From the NCBI GenBank assembly GCA_023213395.1, contig CM041465.1:250425741-250489740 (forward strand): a DNA stretch of 64,000 nucleotides, given 5' to 3'. Made by a program: the position numbers and the translations under genes. This document shows positions 11,850-23,082 of this stretch, piece after piece. Numbering within the stretch: the stretch's first letter is position 1; each line of letters starts with the position of its first letter. The stretch is from Cycas panzhihuaensis. Its lineage: Eukaryota; Cycadophyta. The notes under the pieces were generated by a model. It did not search any database. It was not told the DNA's origin and saw only the letters and a list, made by a program, of their open reading frames with translations.

Positions 11850-12640
11850 GGATTCAATTTGACTTGCCAAGTTGATTACTTCATCTAATCTATTTGGCTT
11901 GAAATAACGAACCTTAGCTCAAATCTTGGATCATAAATTACTGATATAGAGTGCGAAAGTATCAATAGAAGTGGTACCTATCTTTAAGTAGGGTTTCTCA
12001 AACTCTTATGTGAACTACTTGACTAATCGTTCCCCTTGGAAGTAGTCTGCTAGTTGGATGCGATATGGGTCACTCCACTAATCCTCAATGCATCTCTAAA
12101 AGCTCCAATAAAGTATTTCAATTGGGTTGTCTTTCATTCCCCTTTCTATAATATTTCCTACTAATATATAGATCCCATCAAATGACCTATGGTTAAGTTG
12201 ATTTACTCGAGTGTCACTAATGTGGAGTGAGTCAATGGCAATTTCTACTTTTGCTAGCCATTCGACTACTTTAATATGTGCATCTTGTGAGTAGATTGGT
12301 ACATTGATATTGTGGTGAAACACTAATGGTTGATAGTCTTCGTACCTCTTATGATATTTTCAATCTTCATCCATTTTTTAAACTTCCTCTTTAGTGTTAT
12401 TACTAGAGTCTTTCGAACCTTTTCCATCAAAATCTTTCTTTGAAATTATGTTCTAATGTTTGTTTAATGCTATACATGTTAGTAGTCAATTCGTTGAGTG
12501 TTTCAATGATGCTTACTCATTGTTGTTGGGATTTGTCTCTATATTAGTAGTCAATTTGTTGAGCGTTTCAATGATACTTACCCATTGTTGTTGGATTTTG
12601 TCTCTATATTTGTCTACAAATCCTCTACCATATAATGTTA
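11850..12640 (-). pseudogene. Gypsy gag relic
   Basis: Minus-strand frames give YSQDAHIKVVEWLAKVEIA (within 12,323-12,096) and then, past a stop, segments resembling 'Y...F..L...Y..GL'. This matches the N-terminal core of Retrotrans_gag ('...A..WL..vE.a...'). The 5' portion holds a tandem duplication (12,481-12,610), so two near-identical coiled-coil-like segments VSIIETLN are encoded in series. The relic is interrupted by stops and is followed by the protease relic at 11,483-11,274. Confidence 0.45.
12481..12610. repeat. 65-bp tandem duplication (two units)
   Basis: The segment beginning AGTAGTCAATTCGTTGAG at 12,481 recurs at 12,546 with a few substitutions, both copies running into 'ttgttgttgg.atttgtctctat'. 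It lies in the 5' part of the minus-strand gag relic, where it duplicates a VSIIETLN-coding stretch. Confidence 0.65.
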
Positions 12641-12641
12641 C

Positions 12642-13095
12642 TCTTATTATAATTATCCCACATGCATAAGTCCAAGAAATGGACAACCTTAATAGCCCTA
12701 TATATATATATATATATATGTAAGGTATGAGTGGGATAACCATACCAATTATTATAGACCTAATCTTATAACCAATCAAGATAGAGAAATAGGAAGAGAA
12801 AATGATAGACAAAAGACAAAGAAAGAAATGAAATTCCAAAGAACATTAAATAACATAAGATTACAAATAATTTTTACGAACATAATCTTGTAACCAATCA
12901 AGATAGAGAAATAGGAAAAGAAAATGATAGGCAGAAAACAAAGAAGGAGATGAAATTCAAAGAACATTCATTAATATTAGATTACAAATACTCAATGATG
13001 ATTCCACTCATACCTTACATACATATATATAAGGCTATTAAGGCTACCAATCTTTTGGACTTATGCATGTGGGATAATTATAATAAGAATAGTTT
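12642..13095. repeat. Foldback structure with an internal direct repeat
   Basis: Arms at about 12,642-12,735 and 13,003-13,095 are inverted copies: 'ataattatcccacatgcataag' with 'gtaaggtatgagtggga' in one, and their reverse complements in order in the other. The left arm has an (AT)n run at 12,699-12,719. Between the arms a segment of about 90 bp is directly repeated (starting near 12,758 and 12,881; ACCAATCAAG at 12,771 and 12,893, period 122 bp). No coding frame. It could be a foldback transposon/MITE or a rearrangement at the edge of the adjoining LTR-like segment. Confidence 0.55.
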
Positions 13096-13539
13096 CATAT
13101 GGTGGAGAATCATAACACATAGTACATAGTCACTTCATAGTTGTCCAATCACATGAGAGAATGCTTATATCCACTAATATGATAAATACATGAATATATG
13201 TGCACCACTTTGTACATAACTTAATAACCTAATTTAATATTTCATAAGAGAATTAAGGGGACACCTTAACATTAACATTAACCCATTAAACATTATTTCT
13301 AACAGCCTATATAATGTTTAATTACATAACTTAAATGTCACATCAACACAACAAGGATAGCACCCATTCATAAGGCAGGAATCATCTATCTTGTCCAAAT
13401 AAAACATGCACCGTTTGCCTTCTCCTAATATGCTAGATAGTATAGAGCACATTTCCACCTTGTACAAGTTGTATCTAGCAGTTACACACCAACCAATTTT
13501 TACTAACATCTATATAAAATAAGCTCCATCTATTTGACT

Positions 13540-13660
13540 ACATGGGTAACCAACTGCTAGTTCTGTAAAAAAACTCCTTTAGGCACATAGTTTTGCCAAC
13601 ACCAACTATTCCGAGAACAAGTTGAACTACTTGACTAGCCAAATTAGTTGAATGCAACGA
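13540..13660 (-). pseudogene. Possible NB-ARC (resistance-gene type) P-loop fragment
   Basis: A minus-strand frame near 13,640-13,540 reads VVQLVLGIVGVGKTMCLKEF. GIVGVGKT (13,612 to about 13,589) satisfies the Walker A pattern GxxxxGK[ST], and its surroundings resemble the NB-ARC start 'VVGIVGxGGVGKTTLAKE.F' of plant TIR-NBS-LRR proteins, with a short deletion. No kinase-2, GLPL or LRR motifs were read, and stops flank it. If real it is a scrap of a host resistance gene inside the candidate LTR element. A chance P-loop match is possible. Confidence 0.28.
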
Positions 13661-15660
13661 TAGCAAATAGGTCCCACCTCATGCCAAATGGGACTTAACA
13701 ACTTCTCTTCCTAAAGCCTCAAATGACTTCCCTTTTTAATAACAACACACTGTAGACCTGCTCTCAACAACATACAACCATCCAATCCAAGGCTTACAAA
13801 GATCAACAATCGTCACACACATGATATGACCTAACAAATGCATCAATAATCCTCTTTCATATAACATTTTAAACAATGTGGGTTCTCTAGACCTTAAAAA
13901 ATTAGAACCTATAAACCAAGCTTACTATTTTATGCAAAAGGAATCCCCTTTTTCAATGACTTAGAATATAAACACTAATTTCATCGATTAAGATCAATTT
14001 GATGGAAAACTCAAAGGGGGTCATGTAACTATCCATTTCGACCGTGAACGAATCCAACACATTTGATAGCACTCAAATCTGGCATTCTGGCGAAAACTTA
14101 TCGAAGAAATACTACCAGTAGGTTATCAAAAAAAGAAAATTGAGCAAAAAAATAAAAATAAGCCCTTTTTATTTTTAGCCCTTGGCCACATATTAATCTC
14201 CATATGACCATGGTTTAACCTCTTGGGTGCTTATGAGTAGACTCCAAAGAACATTCTAATTTTCTTTAATTTTAAAAAATATTAGAAAAACATATATACT
14301 ATGATAAAAAATTTACATTGTAATTGCGCACATCTAGTCAATGGCAACAATGATTAAAACGATGAATCAATCAAAATAATGAATCAGAACTAAAATTTGA
14401 TCGATTGATGGTCATGGCTCTATTGGGACATTAAAAAAAATCACATTATTTGATAGCTATATTTTTGCATGATATGCATAGGGCAGATTATTCCTGGGCG
14501 ATTTCTTCACCATGGGTGATGATATCTTAGGCTTCAACAGAAAATAATAATGGTAATGCTCAACTTTGCAATAATGCCATAAAGAATGCCACAGTGAATT
14601 CGCTTAAATCATAGAGCAACATAATCTAAGGAACAATTCTTATCACACAAATAATTATACACATACACTATTCATTCACAAAAAAATGCAGACTTCACAA
14701 ATCTAAGGAAGCACGCCCAAAATTCATTGTCACTTGCTTGTAAACGAGTTCCCCATACGGATGATGGGACAATTCATTCTCTTTCCTGTGCATTTGCTAT
14801 TTCATATGTACTTCGTATGTCGATTAAGTAATTATTAGGCCTTCTCTACTTCACCATGGCACCTCTCCACCCTCCATGTGCCATCCGCTACCCTTTGAAT
14901 GCTCGTCCACCTCATATCTTAGTGTCCATAGTTGTACTCAATGGGAGGTATGCTTGCGTTGAAGATTTGCTAAGTATTGCTTGTAAGAGACCCCTTCGTT
15001 ATTGCCCATCTTTGAATATGGATTCCCTTTATCTCAAGCAGAACAAGATAGGAGTCTTGGCAACCAATCCTTTTGTGTATTGATCATATTGCAAATTTCC
15101 AAAGCCAAGGCCAAGTCTAGCACATGGAGCGCATCAATTGCACTATATAATGTATTTCTACCATGGCAACATCACTGCACCATCAAAACCCTTGAATTTT
15201 GCCTAATAAACTTGCCCAACACTTGTTCCAAACCTGTAAAAAAATTATTTGCTATAATATTTCATGCAGTATTGCCACTGACCTCCATGTGGTCAGGGCT
15301 CAATATTTAATTACCATGTGCATTACTCATGCGATGTGCCCACTAATATGCATATAGGATAACACATCCAATTAAGTTTACTCAATAATGGCATTAATAA
15401 TCATTGTAGGAAATAAATGATATTTTTGTGGACTGACTATAATAGCTTACATGTTTAATATGTGCACACCATATGCATAAACAAATATCCACATATAAAT
15501 CAAACTCATCGAATATAATCAACAATCTTCAATTTTGGCTCATATTGACTCGTTCATTGATATCCATATGTCACGATTGCATCTTCTTATTAAATGCAAG
15601 CTAACCTTGGCTCTTCAAACTTCTCGCTCTAATTTATGTTGTAGGATCGATCATGTTATC
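13661..15660. other. Interior of candidate LTR element, no recognised gene
   Basis: Overlapping plus-strand open frames occur at 14,856-15,083 and 15,002-15,310 in sequence of somewhat higher complexity than the surroundings. Neither strand gives a product I recognise. Minus-strand reading near 15.2-15.0 kb gives a leucine-rich helical-looking peptide, but not a convincing PPR or other repeat. Confidence 0.35.
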
Positions 15661-15674
15661 CTACTTTGATACTA

Positions 15675-16053
15675 TGTTGAAAATTAGCAGAACATATTTA
15701 ATATTATACTGAAAATGGCACTATTGAACATATGAATATACAATAAAACACATGTATAAGGTGATAAAAAATGTAAACAATAAATGAACAAATTAACTAA
15801 TAGAGTATGTGAAAACACATTAGACAATAAAGCTTGTCAAAAATGATCATCTCCAATTATTGCACTAAGTATGAATTTATACTTATAGCACAGCCACCTC
15901 ATGATTATCTAATCATATGAAAGAACCCCTATATCCACCAATAGGACAAATACATGAATAGGTGTGCATAACCTTGCACACAACTTAATAACTCAATTAA
16001 ATATTCCATAAGAGAGTTAAGGGGACACCTTAACATTAACATTATGTTTAACA
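15675..16053 (-). repeat. Copia-type LTR with adjacent primer-binding site
   Basis: Read on the minus strand this 379-bp segment starts TGTTAAACATAATG and ends TCAACA, so it has TG...CA ends, and it is followed at once by a decayed copia primer-binding site (15,674 to 15,663). It would be the 5' LTR of the minus-strand candidate element; its last ~175 bp on the plus strand are repeated near 13.1-13.3 kb. Confidence 0.45.
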
Positions 16054-16317
16054 TATTTTTCAAATCATTTATTTGTTTAGTCATGAATACAAATCATTTA
16101 TTAATAATGACTATTTATCTGTTGTGTAGATGACAACAAATAATACATTTATTTGCAGATCTATTGGTATGATGGTTGAAGATGATTACCAATATGTCTT
16201 TTAGACCTCTTGCATTGTTCACAATTTGAATCTCATGTTGAACGAAATGGCAACAAATGAGATTTATCTATAGTTGGTGGTAATTAAAACAGTTTGTGAG
16301 TAAGCCAGGGAGATCCA

Positions 16318-16596
16318 TGTTAAAGATGTTAATGTATTATTTTATTTTGTACTTGTACTTTATGTCATGTATTTGCTATTCTTGTACTCTAGGACATTGT
16401 ATTTATACTATAGCCATAGAAATAGTAAGCTCTACATGCTGGACACTAGTCTCACATACCAACCAATCTTCTTTGTATTTATGTACCTTACTTCTCCAAA
16501 ATATTCAATTCAATACAAGTCACTATTTTCACTAAAGGTATTGTGTTCTATTGTGCTCTTAGTGGTTGTCTCTAATTTTCTATATGGTATCAAAGC
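16318..16596 (+). repeat. Copia LTR (5' or solo) with primer-binding site
   Basis: TGGTATCAAAGC at 16,585-16,596 matches the initiator-Met tRNA primer-binding site of Ty1/copia elements. The sequence before it has the usual copia U5 flavour ('caatacaagtcac...') and ends TCTATA, one transition from a canonical CA end. A TGTTAAAG at 16,318 is a plausible LTR start, giving about 267 bp. It may belong to the plus-strand copia relic starting at 17.6 kb, though the 1-kb gap before gag is long. Confidence 0.45.
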
Positions 16597-16905
16597 CTGC
16601 TAAAATCATCTTAGGACTAAAGTCAATACAGATTTCAAGTAGATTCAGGGGCTAGTCACTAAGTATTTTAAGACATACAGTGTATGCAGGTGATAGTATG
16701 TGTCATTGTCCTTGGCCACCTCCCATGCCCAAGGTCTCTATGCTTGTTATCGCTAGCATGGCTAAAGGATTAAGTGCAAAATCAAGTGCTTAAAATTTGT
16801 GTGTGTTGATTGTATGCCTAACCTCATCTAGTTCGTGAAAGCCAATGTAATTTGCAACAATTTGGCAATAACACCCTATCATGCTTAACAAAGTTCTCAC
16901 GTGGA

Positions 16906-17440
16906 TTAAAGCCCTGCCATTAACACTCGACAATCATTGCTGACATGACCACGATACGGACGATTCTTAAGAAAGCTAACAATTGCTAATCTATCAAGGC
17001 GCCTACTGTGAATCATCTTATTTATTAGTCCATGAATCAAGTCGCTTGTCACAGAGCATCTCAATCGATAGTTCGTGAATGGCATGGCCATTTGTGAAGA
17101 AAATGTTGCATGTCGTGATTGACTCAACCACCATTTCATGAAAGAATTTACACAGAGAAGTCCTTGTGAAGTTTGCTCAGAGCCACGACACTTTCTATCT
17201 GTACTCTTAACAAAAGGGGGAAAAATCTTCAACAATCTAATCCTCATTCTTTGTTAAATCACGACTTGGTTTCATAAGAGCTAGATCCTTAGCACGAGAT
17301 AGCCCAATAATGTTGACCCTCAAGAGACCTTGTCTCATTAAAAAGGGCACAAGAAGATCTTCCCAAGCAACCAATTCACAAAATTTTTTAGACTGCTTTG
17401 GAGATTTATTTTTTTCTATAGTTATATTCCTGTTAAGCAT
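16906..17440 (-). other. Two overlapping open frames, product unrecognised
   Basis: Minus-strand frames at 17,440-17,237 (67 codons) and 17,247-16,906 (113 codons) overlap by 11 bases in different frames, as if one reading had suffered a frameshift. The sequence is less AT-rich than its surroundings and lies between a copia primer-binding site and a copia gag. The products are basic, without a domain, signal peptide or membrane segment I can name. It could be a captured host fragment or an unknown repeat. Confidence 0.25.
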
Positions 17441-17618
17441 TTTTTCTAAGAATCTTCTTTAAAATTTTTGGGTTGTAATAAGAAAAAAGGAACACACACC
17501 CACACACAAATAATAATAATAATAATATATGTATTTTTTTTGTGGTATTTCAGGAAGAACCCAATTTTTTAACCTCTTGAAGTTTATCTTTTTTGTTATG
17601 TTAAACCTTCATTTGTAA

Positions 17619-18400
17619 TATGGTTGCTATTTATTCTCTACCTAAATAAGAAAAGCTCAATGGTGAGAATTATAGCGCTTAGAAAATAAAAATGAACAAC
17701 ATAGTGATTACAAAGAATGTGTAGAAAACAATGGAAGGCATTACCAAAACTCCAAGTAACCCTAATGAGCTCATAGTGTATGAAGAGAAAGACAAAATTC
17801 AGTGGTTGCAATCACTCTTTTAGTTGTAGATCACCTACTCCCACACATCTCAAAGATAACAACTTCAAATAAAGCCTAGGGCATCATGAGAAAGAGACTA
17901 GAGAAACACTTATGAAAAGGGAGAACCTACCCCTGTAATTGCCCTTTCCACCAAAATTGCTTTATTAGATAACTAGTAAACTTAGGGGCATCCAAACATA
18001 TGACATCATAGAAAGACTAGTTTGAAAGTATGGAGGATCATCATGGAAGTAGTGCAATTGATCCAGGAAACAACACCACACACCTTGTAAGGGGAAGAGG
18101 AGTCATTCCTACAAAGATGAAAAATGGAAAAATTAAGGAAGTAGATGTCCTCTTTGTTCTCGATCTAAAGATAAATCTACTCTATATCTCCTAAATGACC
18201 AAGAAACAACTCAAAGTTAAGTTTGAAAGAGATGAATATTTGGTCAAAAACAAAAAACAAAGCCTTAAATCATTGCTAAAAGAAAAGAAGAAAATGGTCT
18301 TTATAGATTCACAACAACTCCTACTATACAAGCATGTGTTGCAAGCAATGAAAATCCTATGAACGAAATATAGCATTTGAGTATAGGCATTTGAGTTATT
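17619..18400 (+). pseudogene. Copia relic: gag and pre-integrase segments
   Basis: A broken plus-strand frame from an ATG at 17,619 gives EKLNGENYSA, stop, KIKM (about 17,649-17,693), matching the copia Gag start 'L.G.NY..WK.KM' with the Trp codon turned into TAG. Later FVLDLKINLLYIS (about 18,154-18,190) and VKFERDEYLVKN match the 'vpdlk.NLLSis.l' gag-pre-integrase region upstream of integrase. Many stops. The integrase and RT relics follow in the same orientation. Confidence 0.6.
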
Positions 18401-18479
18401 AAAGATTTATTTAGTTTAGTTGGAAAAAATTAACATAGTAAATAGTTAACCAAACATAGAAGAAAATGAAAGGATATGT

Positions 18480-18890
18480 GCTAGGGAAATAACACATGAA
18501 TCAATTCCCAAAAGGATTTTGGAGAGTGGTGAACAAACTAAAAATTGTTCACAATGATCTCTATGGACCCATGAAAACTACATCTCTTAGAGAAACAAAA
18601 TATTCAATTGCATTCATTGGTGATCTAATAAAGAACACTTGGCTATTCTTTCTTAAGAATAAATATCATATTTTTTCCATCTTTGAGGAATTTAAGGCGT
18701 CGGCCAAAACTGAAAGTGGCAAAAAGATCAAAATCCTCAAAATAAACAATAGAGTTGAATTTATATCCAATGACTTTTACAAATACTACAAGGTCTATGA
18801 AATAAAAAAACAATTGACAGTTGCCTACACTACTCAATTAAATGGAGCTGCTACACAAAAAAATAGAATTATTATAAAAATGGCTTGAAG
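18480..18890 (+). pseudogene. Copia relic: integrase core
   Basis: An open frame at 18,496-18,888 carries an rve-like core. IVHNDLYGPM holds the first catalytic Asp (family 'HsDv.GPm'), YSIAFIGDLIKNTWLFFLKN is the following strand, and the peptide around 'KILKINNRVEF' stands where copia has 'k.lrsDnG.EF', so the second Asp is lost. The third acidic position, normally in 'NG.aERkNr', reads NGAATQKNR, so the Glu is lost too. Inactive remnant, with RT downstream at 19.6 kb. Confidence 0.65.
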
Positions 18891-19559
18891 TATGTTAAAA
18901 GCAAAAAGTGTATCAGCTGACCTCTAGGCCAAGGTTGTTAACACTATAGTCTACCTTATAAACAAAATCCTAACAAGAGCAGTCAAGAGAAAGCCTTCTG
19001 AAGAAGCTTGGCCCAATAGAAATCTTAAAGTTAGATATCTAAAAGTTTTTCAAAGCATCACTTTTGTCCAAATTCTAAAACTAAAAATGGAACAAACTTG
19101 ATGAGAAAATCATCAAATGCATCTTTGTAGGGTATAATGAAAAATCAAAAGCTTACAAATGCATCAAATTGAGAACAAAGGAAGTTATTATAAGTAGGGA
19201 TGTAATATTTGATGAAAATCCCATCAAACAAGGACATCCCTACAACCATTGGAAAATGAGTGCAGATGGAAGCTAGCAAAGAAAGAATATTTGAGAAAAA
19301 GGGCGCCTCTAACAATCATTATTAAAAGACAACACTAACTCCACCATAGAAAATAATTCCAAAGTGGTACCTAGCAAACCTTTGTGACTAAAGAATCAAT
19401 CTCTCAAACATTGAGGAAGAAAGGTAGACTACATCCTAAAACCATATAGGGAATCTAAGTGGCCTTAGTTGTGCCTTGAGCATAGACAAACCAATGATGA
19501 GATCTCTGCAATTCATTAGAACAACACATGGAAGCTTACTGAACTTCTTAAAGACAAAC

Positions 19560-20430
19560 ATACAATGGGATATAAATAATTGTTTAAAACCAGATATCGA
19601 TCAGATGGGACAATTAAAAAATACTGAGCTCAACTAGTAGCCAAATGGTTCACTCAACTAGATGGCATTGGCTATGAGGAGACCTTTGCTCTAGCAACAA
19701 AGTCGAACACTATATGAACCATCATTACACTAGTTATCCAACATAAATGAGGTATTTATTAGATGGATATCAAAAGTGCCTTCATAAATGGAGGCATAGA
19801 AGAAGAGATCTATATGGAACAACCCCTAAGATTCGTTAAGTAGGGAGAACATATTGTCTACAAGTTGAAGAAAGCATTGTATAGGCTAAAACAACCCCAA
19901 AATATGGTACAACAAGATCGTACTTAAATAAAATAATTTCCACATAAGCAACTTTGGCTCAAGTTGTTACATAAAGATTGGTGAAACCAACCTCATCACT
20001 ATCATAACTATGTATGTGGATGACCTATTGATCATAGGAAATGATGATATAAGCATTGAGCTCCTAAAAAAAAAAAGAAACTAATGAAAACATTTAAGAT
20101 GACAGATATTGGATTATGACACTATACTAAATATGCAAACGAACTCCTGATTAAATTCAAAATGGCTAACAACAAACCTACTGTAACCCCCATGGAAACA
20201 TGATGTAAATTTACTGCAAGAGATCAAAACCCTATGGTTGATAAAACTATGTATAGAAAACTAGGTAAAGTCTAATATAACTCAACTCCATCAATCTTAA
20301 TATCATGTATGCAACAAGCATGGTTTCCTAGTTCATGAGTAATCCTCAAGCAACACAATAGAAATCAATTAAGAGAATCCTACAATATAAATAAGGAATC
20401 ATAGACTTTGGTCTTGAATATATCCAGATG
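19560..20430 (+). pseudogene. Copia relic: reverse transcriptase
   Basis: Frame-broken plus-strand reading follows copia RT in order: FKTRYRSDGTIKKY, then LVAKWFTQLDGIGYEETFA, then MDIKSAFINGGIEEEIYMEQP (about 19,759-19,821) with the first catalytic Asp, then LKKALYRLKQ, then MYVDDLLIIGND (about 20,010-20,045) with an intact YVDD catalytic box. More than ten stops interrupt it. RNase H is barely represented and no 3' LTR was found. Confidence 0.7.
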
Positions 20431-20439
20431 TAGGACTTT

Positions 20440-21326
20440 TTTAAGGCTACAATGTTTTTGACTTAATGATTGTTTTGATATATAATGATACATTTGATGT
20501 ACATCATAAAAACTAAATTTGTAATTGAATCAGGTGTCATTTTGATATTTGAGTTAAATTCTTTATCAATTTTGCATTTTTTATTTCAAATGTACACATG
20601 CATATGTGCATGCATGCGTGTATTAAAATTGTACATACAGTTTTACATTTCTAAGTCTTTTTGAAACTAGAATCTTCACATTACCCCATTTCCATTTTCA
20701 TGTTTCAGACTATTCAAATATTTTATCTTTTATATAATAAGAGGATTCACCTCCTTAAATAGTGTATGAGAAGATTTTGCCTTGATAATTGTGTACTTTA
20801 TCACCTACCAAATATAGTATGTAAGAAGATTCTTTCCCAGTGATTGTGCACCATAACTTGAAACCTTAACCTTGAAATCTCTACCTTTGAATTTTAACTT
20901 TATAGTTGTTAACTTTGCAATTAAACTTCAAGCATAACCATGAGGCATTTGATTTAGAGAATTGATTTCTAAGTTAATTTAATGATTAATTTTAAACTTA
21001 TTTCTATTTGGCAACACGTATTATATGATATTACTTTATGAATATTAGAAATTTTATGCATCATTGGTAATATGCAATCAATGATAGTTGAGACATTCCA
21101 TAATCATTTTGATCTCCATTCATAATATGTAGATCTAGTGAGAGGGGCTACCTATGCCCATTAATTTGCATCTCTTACTTTAACATACAACATATTTATA
21201 ATAGGTTATATGAGTTAACAACAATTCCATTGTCTACTACTATTGAGGCAACAATAGTAAAGTTCAAGTCTCCTAAATATTATTTTGTATGTCAAAGGAA
21301 ATGCATGAATAAGTAAGGTTCTTGGC
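20440..21326. other. Non-coding stretch, nothing recognised
   Basis: AT-rich sequence after the copia RT relic. I looked for the missing RNase H and a 3' LTR and could not identify either. Confidence 0.4.
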
Positions 21327-21492
21327 TACAATGGACATGGCTAAATCTTACTAAATATTGATAGACAAGGAGCCTTCCAAGGTCATAAAGAGAGCTTCCT
21401 AAACATAGCTGCAATGGACATGGCTCAATCTAACTAAATATCGATAGATAAGAGACCTTCTAAGGTTATAAAGAGAGCTTCCTAAACATAGA
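21327..21492. repeat. 83-bp tandem duplication (two units)
   Basis: CAATGGACATGGCT occurs at 21,329 and 21,412, and both copies continue through 'aaagagagcttcctaaacatag'. The two units (21,327-21,409 and 21,410-21,492) differ by scattered substitutions. No coding role is evident. Confidence 0.65.
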
Positions 21493-22880
21493 CCTAAGTT
21501 CATAAGAGAATGGCCATTCCGATGAGTTGTAGAGAAGGTGGAACAATTGAAGTGACCCACTAGTAGTGGCAAGGTCAAGGGTAGATCCATTACCCAATGA
21601 AATGAAGCAACCATCAAAGCTATTATGGACCAAGGGGAGGCTACACCAATCTAACTAGACTATCAAAGCAAGAATACATTCTCCTCACTAAAAGAGACTA
21701 TCAATGTGACCCCCAAAATATGCCATTCAAATCATCCTAATAATACATTGGTAAACAATCTAATTATTACAAAGAGTAGTATAGACTTAGAAGAGGAAAT
21801 TAAAGAGGCAAGTTGGGGCAAAAAAGAGTATAAGATAGAGGACGGTGTCAAGGCATATATCTAAAACTTCCATTATCATCAATTTGTTGACACTCTACTA
21901 GAGGAGAATTCCTCAAAGCCAAACAATGCGTAGACATTGCTCATTCTTACATCTTTAGCCTATGCTCTCCCATGACAAAAGAACATTATCTTTCCTAGAA
22001 CACCATAAACAGTAAAATAGAAGAGAAGTTGTGTGAGAAAAAGGGTTTTATAAAAAGAAAAACATATAGATCAATAAAATGGGAAATAGTCACATTTATT
22101 TCATTAGCATTCATAACACGCACAAGTGTTGGTTCAATGGTTGTAATGATGTAGGAACTTGCGACAAAAGGTCATGGTCAAGGTAGACATGACTGACCAT
22201 GTTATAATACTAGAATAGTGCTTGACAATGGCAACACACATAAAACATCCCCATGAAGATGCATGTGTTACTTAGAGAATTTTGATACTAGAAGTAGATT
22301 GCCCTTACGAAAAAGGAAGACAATGGAAGTGTATGTGTAAGAAGTGTTGTCCAAGTGAACCTAACTTTAACGATTACCTATTAACAACAAAACAATAATA
22401 GCAAGAACTATAGTTCGTAACTAGTGGCATAACAATGGAGGCTACAATTCAACATGCCCAATAAAATAGGTCAATAAGCAACAAGCTCAAAATTAAGCAA
22501 ATGTACAAATGAAAAAATAAACTAACCTATGCAACCTAAAGTGAATAATACTTGAATGTTACTAGAAAATAAAATGGCATGGCATAAAAATCAAGCTATT
22601 AAGAAAGATTGCATATGAATTTAGAGGAACAATACAACTAGAGCAATATATGCTTAGTGAAATTAGGGCTATTCAACAAAATACCAATTATTAAGAAAGT
22701 ATAAGAGATAGTAATACATGTTAAACTAGTACCAAATGCAGATGCTTAAGATATTAATGAAAATGTAGCCGATTATTTTATTCAACCAAAGTGAATAGTG
22801 GTTCAGGCCTTAATGTCTTGCCATTAATTTCTTGAAAAGATACAAGATTTCCATCACTATACCAAACATATCTATAAAAT
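21493..22880. other. Non-coding stretch, nothing recognised
   Basis: AT-rich sequence; probably old repeat material. No open frame with a recognisable domain. Confidence 0.4.
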
Positions 22881-22972
22881 TGGCTGACTAATTGAAGGTT
22901 CGCCTCATATCGATAGCGTCATTAACTTCCTCTTAATGCTATCATACGAGGCGAACCTTCAATTAGTGGGAC
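22881..22972. repeat. Strong hairpin: MITE-like foldback or small-RNA precursor
   Basis: CTAATTGAAGGTTCGCCTC at 22,888-22,906 is repeated as its exact reverse complement at 22,948-22,966. The inner arms ('atatcgatagcgtcattaa' against 'ttaatgctatcatac') also pair with few mismatches, leaving a loop of only a few bases. Outside, TGG...CTAATTG mirrors CAATTAG...CCA, extending the symmetry to about 92 bp. A miniature inverted-repeat element or a miRNA/siRNA hairpin both fit. No TSD could be defined. Confidence 0.65.
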
Positions 22973-23082
22973 CACGTTATTAAATTAAATTAATTTAAAG
23001 AAACCCACAGCTGCTATCATGCCATCTAAGGACAGCATGACGAGTGGGTGAAAACATTTCATTCCTTGTAACAATTACAAAT

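Larger units (their letters stand above)
13118..16053 (-). mobile_element. Candidate minus-strand copia-like LTR element
   Basis: A direct repeat of about 170-180 bp occurs near 13,118-13,304 and 15,880-16,053; both copies contain 'aaggggacaccttaacatt' near their ends. Read on the minus strand each begins TGTTA. At the inner edge of the right copy, minus-strand TAGTATCAAAGTAG (15,674 to 15,661) resembles the copia primer-binding site TGGTATCAAAGC and directly follows an LTR-type end TCAACA. The left LTR is incomplete and runs into the foldback structure. The 2.4-kb interior has no recognisable retroelement protein. No TSD or polypurine tract was found, so this is a candidate only. Confidence 0.38.

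Noticed and set aside
14856-15310. PPR-like gene fragment
   Set aside because: The minus-strand reading has helical Leu/Ala stretches but no 35-residue periodicity or consensus PPR residues.
16906-17440. Organellar DNA insertion
   Set aside because: I could not match the frames to any plastid or mitochondrial gene I know; left as unrecognised.
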